Positions 12,754-17,377 of a stretch of DNA of 17,377 bases are shown here, in pieces. Within the stretch, counting starts at the first letter, position 1. The number at the start of each line of letters is the position of its first letter. The notes under the pieces were generated by a model. The model was not told where the DNA came from. It saw only the letters and a program-made list of their open reading frames with translations, and did no database searches. The position numbers were made by a program, and so were the translations under genes. The stretch is from Caryophanales bacterium UBA6331 (lineage in GTDB: Bacteria > Bacillota_I > Bacilli_A > RF39 > UBA660), in assembly GCA_002438065.1 (NCBI GenBank), contig DJSP01000094.1, positions 23,806-41,182 of the forward strand. Direction: 5' to 3'.

Positions 12754-15700
12754 ATGAAAAAAATAAGTAAATTTATAATTAATAATAAAACAAAAGTGTT
12801 AATTATATCATGTATCCTTTTAGTTCTATCATTTATCGGTATGAAGCTAACTACAATTAATTATAACATCTTAGTTTACCTACCAAGTGAAATTGATACT
12901 ATTAAAGGACAAGATATCTTAACCGATGAATTTAATATGGGTTCTTATTCCATAGTAGTTGCCGAAAACTTATCTCCTAAAGAAATATTGAACTTAAAAG
13001 ATAAAATTACTAAAGTTGAAGGAGTAAATGAAGTTTTAAGTATCTATGATGTATTAGGAACTAACATACCAATTGACATTTTACCATCAGAAATTAAAGA
13101 TAAAATTCATCAAGGCAATACTGACTTAATGTTTATAACTTTCAAGTATTCAACAAGTGATGAAAGAACCATTCATGCCGTAGAAGAAATAAGAAACATC
13201 ACAGATCATAAATTAATGCAAGGTGGTATGAGTTCAATGGTACTTGATACAATGAACTTATCTAATGAAGAAATAACTGTATATGTAATAATTGCTGTTG
13301 TTCTTTGCTTAATAGTTCTTGAGTTATCCCTTGATTCATATGTTGTACCAATTCTTTTACTAGCTAACATAGGAATGGCTATTATGTTCAACTTTGGTAC
13401 CAATGTATTTTTAGGAGATATCTCATACATAACCAAAGCTTTAGTTGCAGTTTTACAATTAGGTGTAACAACCGACTACTCAATATTCTTATATCATGCT
13501 TATGAAGATAAAAAAGAAAAAATGAGTAAAGAAAAAGCTATGGAAGAAGCTATCTCTGAAACATTTACATCAGTAGTAGGTTCATCATTAACAACAATTG
13601 CTGGTTTCCTAGTGTTATGTACAATGAAATTAACATTAGGTACTGACTTAGGAATAGTTATGGCTAAAGGTGTATTACTAGGAATTATCTCAGTACTTAC
13701 CATCTTCCCAAGTTTATTACTATTCTTTGATAAACAAGTAACAAAAACAAAACATAAAAAATTAATGCCAAACTTTAATAAAATAAATACATTTATTGTA
13801 AATCATAATAAAGCATTCTTTGTAATATTCATTATTCTTTTAATACCTCTTTACTTAGCTAATAATAAAGTAGAAGTATATTATAAGTTAGATAGATCAC
13901 TTCCTAGTTATTTAGAAAGTGTTAAAACAAATGAATTATTAAAAGAAAAATATAATATAGTTAGTCCTCAAATCATCTTAGTAGATAAAAATCTAAAAAC
14001 AGATGACTTAACACATCTAACTAATGAATTATCATCATTAAAAGGAATTGACTTAACCTTATCAACAACCAAATTAGCAGAATATGGTCTATCAGATAAC
14101 ATGATTAACTTATTTGATAGTGATAAATATAACTTAATATTAATAAATTCTGAATTCGATGTTGCAACCAATGAATTAAATAATCAAATAGAAGAAATAA
14201 ATAAAATAGTTAAGAAATATGATCAAAATGGAATAGTTGCTGGAGAAGGAGCCTTAATGAAGGACTTAGTAACTATTTGCGATACAGATTTTAAGAATGT
14301 TAACTATTCATCTATACTATGTATTTTCTTAATCCTATTTATCATATTAAAGAATTTCTCTTTACCATTCTTACTAATAATTGCTATTGAAGGAGCTATC
14401 TTTGCTAACATGAGTATTTCATACTTTACAGGTAGTGTTCTACCATTTATTGCTCCAATCGTTTTAGGAACAATCCAATTAGGCGCAACAATTGATTATG
14501 CTATTTTAATAACCACAACATATGTAAATAATCGTAAAACTAATAAGAGTAAAAAAGAATGTATGATAAATACTTTAAATTACTGTGGATATTCAGTTCT
14601 AGTAAGTGCTGCTTGTTTCTTTGCTGCCACATTTGGAGTAGGAGTATATTCTAAAATTGAAATGATTGGTTCAATTTGTAACTTAATAAGTAGAGGAGCC
14701 TTAATAAGTATGCTATTTGTTTTAACTATATTACCATCAATTCTACTTATATTTGATAAATTAATAAATAAAACTAATATGAAAGGAAATAAAATGAAAA
14801 AATTAAATTTAGCTGCATTAACAATTGCTGTGTTTTGTCCCTTATGTGTTTTTGCGAATACTAAAAATGAAACTGTTTATTCTAAAATAGATGAAAACGG
14901 TAATGTTATAAGTACAACTGTTAATGAACAAATAAAAAATACTAAAAAATTAGATACCATCGAAGATTATACTGAATTAGAAGATATTTTAAATATCTCA
15001 TCAAACGATGAAATAACTAAATTAAATAAAAATATAACAATTAATGCCTTAGGAAAAGATATATTTTATCAAGGAACTAGCAAAAAATCTTTACCTATCG
15101 GAGTTAATATTAAATATTACCTAGATGGAAAAGAAGAATCTTTAGATAACATTTTAGGTAAATCAGGTAAAATTAAAATATTAATTAATTTTACTAATAA
15201 TGAGAAACATAATGCTTTAGTTAATGGCAAACAAGAAACTATGTATACACCATTCTTAGTAACAATGGGAACTATGCTTGATAGTAATGCTACAAATATT
15301 AAAATTAATAATGGAAAAGTAATTGCTAGTGGAAATAAAAATATGGTTGTCGGTATCTCTTCGCCATACTTAAATAAAAGCTTAAATATAAGTGAATTAT
15401 CTACTTTAAATACATTAACACTATCATATGAAACTGATAACTTTAAATTACCAACAATGTACTTTGTTGCAACTAATAAATTACTTGCTAATGCTGACCT
15501 ATCTGTTTTTAATAAATTAGATGGTTTAAACTTTAAAGTAGATGAATTACAAACAAATATGAATAAGATTGATGCTAGTGCTAGTGACCTATCTAAAGGA
15601 ATTAATAAATTAAAAAATTCTTTATCATCATCAATTAATAATTTAAAAAATAATAATGAAGATGCTTTAGATGAAAATATTTTTGCTGGTATTAGAACTC

Positions 15701-16494
15701 AAACTATGCAAACTGTTCAAAATACTTTTACTAATGATTATAAAAAGAAATTAAGTGAAAGTGCTTGGATTAAAGTAGAAGAAAACTTAAAAAATTCAAA
15801 TGATACATACGTTACTGATTTAGCAACTAAAACTGTATCAAAAATATTATTATCTTATTTAGGCAGTGAAGAAGCTTTAAATAACTATATGTTATGTGTA
15901 AGTGGTAACATGGAATCTTGTGCATATCTAACTCAAAATAATTATGATATCGATAAAATAAATGCCTTTGCATTAACTTTAAAACAAGAAATAACATCAC
16001 TTGCTTCAAACACAACTAATTATATTGCTGAAAACGTTTCTAAAAGTGTAGCATCAACAGTTGCCGAAGAAACAGCTATAAGTACTGCTGAATCAATAGT
16101 TAACACTTTAGCTCCAACCTTATCTAATCAAGTTAAAAATGAATCAATTAAATCATTTACTTCATCATTAAATACATTGTATACAAACATTGATTACATC
16201 GATTCAAATATGAATACACTATCAACTGGAATTACAACATTTAACAAAGAAGGTATTGAAGAAATATCAGCATTAGTTAATGGTCCAATTGCCTCATCTA
16301 CAGCTAGAGTAGAAGCATTAAGTAAACTTGCTGCGGGCTATACATCATATGCATCAAAAGGTACTAGCATAAATGATGAAACTAAGTTTATAATAGTGTT
16401 AGATGGTAAAGAAAAACAAGAAGAAAAAACAAACGTAACTGAAGAGACATCTAAAACAAATTTATGGACAAGAATTAAAAACTTGTTCAAATAA
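12754..16494 (+). CDS. MMPL/RND-superfamily transporter fused to a secreted coiled-coil protein
   Basis: 1246 residues in two parts. Residues 1-680 are a complete MMPL exporter made of two repeats. Each repeat has one span, a large extracytoplasmic loop and five more spans, with the Asp-Tyr pair of the proton path in both (Asp241-Tyr242 in TTDYSIFLYHAY, Asp581-Tyr582 in TIDYAILITTTY). Residues 681-1246 begin with a perfect signal peptide (MKKLNLAALTIAVFCPLCVFA) and continue as a beta-rich, then coiled-coil protein (from about 920; DASASDLSKGINKLKNSL), like the YhgE/Pip-type partners that are usually a separate gene after such transporters. GAAAGGA lies seven bases before the internal ATG at 14794, so a separate second product is possible. 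The tail is basic and amphipathic (LWTRIKNLFK) with no final membrane span. Likely export of lipids or drugs, repressed by the divergent TetR protein. Confidence 0.9.
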   Translation: MKKISKFIINNKTKVLIISCILLVLSFIGMKLTTINYNILVYLPSEIDTIKGQDILTDEFNMGSYSIVVAENLSPKEILNLKDKITKVEGVNEVLSIYDVLGTNIPIDILPSEIKDKIHQGNTDLMFITFKYSTSDERTIHAVEEIRNITDHKLMQGGMSSMVLDTMNLSNEEITVYVIIAVVLCLIVLELSLDSYVVPILLLANIGMAIMFNFGTNVFLGDISYITKALVAVLQLGVTTDYSIFLYHAYEDKKEKMSKEKAMEEAISETFTSVVGSSLTTIAGFLVLCTMKLTLGTDLGIVMAKGVLLGIISVLTIFPSLLLFFDKQVTKTKHKKLMPNFNKINTFIVNHNKAFFVIFIILLIPLYLANNKVEVYYKLDRSLPSYLESVKTNELLKEKYNIVSPQIILVDKNLKTDDLTHLTNELSSLKGIDLTLSTTKLAEYGLSDNMINLFDSDKYNLILINSEFDVATNELNNQIEEINKIVKKYDQNGIVAGEGALMKDLVTICDTDFKNVNYSSILCIFLILFIILKNFSLPFLLIIAIEGAIFANMSISYFTGSVLPFIAPIVLGTIQLGATIDYAILITTTYVNNRKTNKSKKECMINTLNYCGYSVLVSAACFFAATFGVGVYSKIEMIGSICNLISRGALISMLFVLTILPSILLIFDKLINKTNMKGNKMKKLNLAALTIAVFCPLCVFANTKNETVYSKIDENGNVISTTVNEQIKNTKKLDTIEDYTELEDILNISSNDEITKLNKNITINALGKDIFYQGTSKKSLPIGVNIKYYLDGKEESLDNILGKSGKIKILINFTNNEKHNALVNGKQETMYTPFLVTMGTMLDSNATNIKINNGKVIASGNKNMVVGISSPYLNKSLNISELSTLNTLTLSYETDNFKLPTMYFVATNKLLANADLSVFNKLDGLNFKVDELQTNMNKIDASASDLSKGINKLKNSLSSSINNLKNNNEDALDENIFAGIRTQTMQTVQNTFTNDYKKKLSESAWIKVEENLKNSNDTYVTDLATKTVSKILLSYLGSEEALNNYMLCVSGNMESCAYLTQNNYDIDKINAFALTLKQEITSLASNTTNYIAENVSKSVASTVAEETAISTAESIVNTLAPTLSNQVKNESIKSFTSSLNTLYTNIDYIDSNMNTLSTGITTFNKEGIEEISALVNGPIASSTARVEALSKLAAGYTSYASKGTSINDETKFIIVLDGKEKQEEKTNVTEETSKTNLWTRIKNLFK
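14781..14796 (+). promoter_or_regulatory. Internal ribosome binding site and start within the MMPL fusion
   Basis: GAAAGGA (14781-14787) precedes an in-frame ATG (14794), exactly where the signal peptide of the second half starts (residue 681). It could allow the 566-residue secreted protein to be made alone. Confidence 0.6.
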
Positions 16495-16517
16495 AAAAGC
16501 AAAGAAAGAGGTAAAAA

Positions 16518-17093
16518 ATGTTAAACAAATTAAACAAGTATTTAAACTCAGGAATAATACTAACAATCGTATTCTTATTAGTAGGAGGTATCCTAATAGT
16601 CAAACCAGATATATCATTTAATATTATATCTTATCTAATTGGAGTATCTCTTGTAGTATCAGGTATTTATCTATTTATTATTGATTCTAAAACAAACAAT
16701 ATCTTTATTAACGTATTTCTATATGCAATTCTTTTAACTTTAATAGGTATATTAATAATTTTAAATCCAGTTACATTAAAAGTTATATTACCAATATTCT
16801 TAGGACTATGGTTCTTAATATCAGGTATCTTTAAAATTAGATTAGATATTTATATGAGAAATGAACCATATTTTATCTTATCATTAATAACTAATATTAT
16901 TACTGTAATATGTGGTGTTATCTTATTAATTAACCCAGTAGAAAGTATAAGTGCTATTACAATAAGTTTAGGAATTATAATAGTTATTTCAAGTATTTCA
17001 TCTTTAATAGATATTATTATCTTTAAAAAGAATATTAATAGTGTAGTTAAATACTTAAAAGAAGAATACAATAGATTTAGTAATTATATTTAG
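16518..17093 (+). CDS. DUF308/HdeD-like six-span membrane protein
   Basis: 191 residues, nearly all in six hydrophobic spans arranged as three hairpins (about 12-28, 35-54, 63-81, 86-105, 117-137, 143-164). Each hairpin has the family pattern of Gly-rich first helix, NP or KP turn, and second helix (GGILIVKPDISFNIISYLIG, GILIILNPVTLKVILPIFLG, GVILLINPVESISAITISLG). A basic tail, probably cytoplasmic, follows (FKKNINSVVKYLKEEYNRF). It starts 23 bases after the MMPL stop with AAAGAGG, so it is the last gene of the same operon. HdeD relatives are stress-linked membrane proteins whose function is unknown; here it presumably supports the exporter or is co-induced with it. Confidence 0.88.
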   Translation: MLNKLNKYLNSGIILTIVFLLVGGILIVKPDISFNIISYLIGVSLVVSGIYLFIIDSKTNNIFINVFLYAILLTLIGILIILNPVTLKVILPIFLGLWFLISGIFKIRLDIYMRNEPYFILSLITNIITVICGVILLINPVESISAITISLGIIIVISSISSLIDIIIFKKNINSVVKYLKEEYNRFSNYI

Positions 17094-17122
17094 AAGGTGG
17101 CTTTAAAAGGGCTGCTTTTTTT
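17094..17122 (+). terminator. Terminator of the MMPL-DUF308 operon
   Basis: AAGGTGGC (17094-17101) pairs with GCTGCTTT (17111-17118) using three G-U pairs, followed by further T residues. It starts at the first base after the stop codon. Confidence 0.75.
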
Positions 17123-17134
17123 GTTGATTAGTTA

Positions 17135-17256
17135 AAGTAATTATGCCAGTATAATCAATTATCCAAAATGCAATGAAGAAGAAAATACTAATAATTATAC
17201 TAATGATCAATCAGTACCATTAAAAATTAAATCTTTAAGAAAAGATTTCACAAAGT
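17135..17256 (+). pseudogene. Possible gene remnant with no start
   Basis: An open frame without ATG reads NYPKCNEEENTNNYTND and QSVPLKIKSLRKDFTK before TAG (17254-17256). It has a protein-like composition but no ribosome binding site. It may be the tail of a lost gene or chance. Confidence 0.2.
17229..17248 (+). repeat. Short perfect hairpin
   Basis: AAATCTTT-AAGA-AAAGATTT, eight-base arms, lying seven bases before the next terminator hairpin. Confidence 0.5.
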
Positions 17257-17281
17257 AGTCTTAATAAAAGACTATTTTTTA
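17256..17281 (+). terminator. Rho-independent terminator
   Basis: TAGTCTT-AATAA-AAGACTA followed by six or more T residues. It begins at the stop codon of the possible remnant upstream, which is some support that a gene once ended here. Confidence 0.75.
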
Positions 17282-17322
17282 TTATATAATAGGAATTTCA
17301 TGTTTAAGCTGGTATAAATAAA

Positions 17323-17363
17323 GAAACGCGAAAATACGTCATATAGTGACGCTTTTTCGTTTG
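17323..17363. repeat. Long imperfect palindrome near the window end
   Basis: CGTCA-TATAG-TGACG is a perfect core. Outside it AAACG...CGTTT and GAAAA...TTTTC also pair, giving an interrupted stem over about 40 bases. It is more GC-rich than its surroundings. Its role cannot be judged because the window ends. Confidence 0.5.
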
Positions 17364-17377
17364 AATTATAGTTTGAC

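Noticed and set aside
13206..14171. Three minus-strand open frames inside the MMPL gene
   Set aside because: They are shadows of a strong coding frame with recognised motifs, and lack ribosome binding sites.
1..17377. TGA read as tryptophan (mycoplasma-type code)
   Set aside because: Trp is encoded by TGG in all large genes here, the first partial gene ends at TGA, and no long frame needs TGA read-through.

Overview
The window is a stretch of very AT-rich, densely coded chromosome. It has strong AGGAGG-type ribosome binding sites, TTGACA/TATAAT-type promoters (several with an extended TGN -10), and housekeeping genes of Firmicutes type (lexA, miaB, rpsD). TGA acts as a stop codon at the end of the first partial gene, so this is not the mycoplasma code. 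Together with the surface-protein, TetR-MMPL and DUF1016 families present, this suggests an uncultured, probably gut-associated low-GC Firmicute (Bacilli, RF39-like or similar). The lineage is an inference from style and gene content, not a database result.

Layout. Positions 1-240: the 3' end of an unrecognised gene. 241-1128: the SOS repressor gene lexA facing a divergent 46-residue single-membrane-span protein. The shared 120-bp promoter region carries three palindromes, two of which resemble a relaxed SOS box. 1165-2703: miaB, then a tRNA-Thr(CGT) and a clear terminator. 2843-4030: a small protein with a weak ADP-ribosyltransferase-like look, followed by a broken gene. 4180-5220: an acidic hypothetical protein. 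5299-6050: rpsD with a long leader, its promoter interlocked with that of a GH31 alpha-glucosidase (6129-8540). 8576-10093: a membrane-anchored surface protein. 10250-10969: an unrecognised protein that may be a degenerate Rpn-type nuclease.

11014-12016 is the most unusual part. An interrupted DUF1016/YhcG gene is followed by four shrinking, decayed copies of the same gene. In all five copies a DNA palindrome sits at exactly the same codon, but its bases differ between copies and the two arms change together. The conserved feature is the symmetry, not the sequence.

12019-17122 is an efflux-type module. A TetR repressor is divergent from an MMPL (RND-superfamily) transporter that is fused in frame to a secreted coiled-coil protein. 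Next in the same operon is a six-span DUF308 membrane protein. The fusion joint still contains a ribosome binding site, a start codon and a signal peptide. The last 250 bases hold hairpins and a gene remnant.
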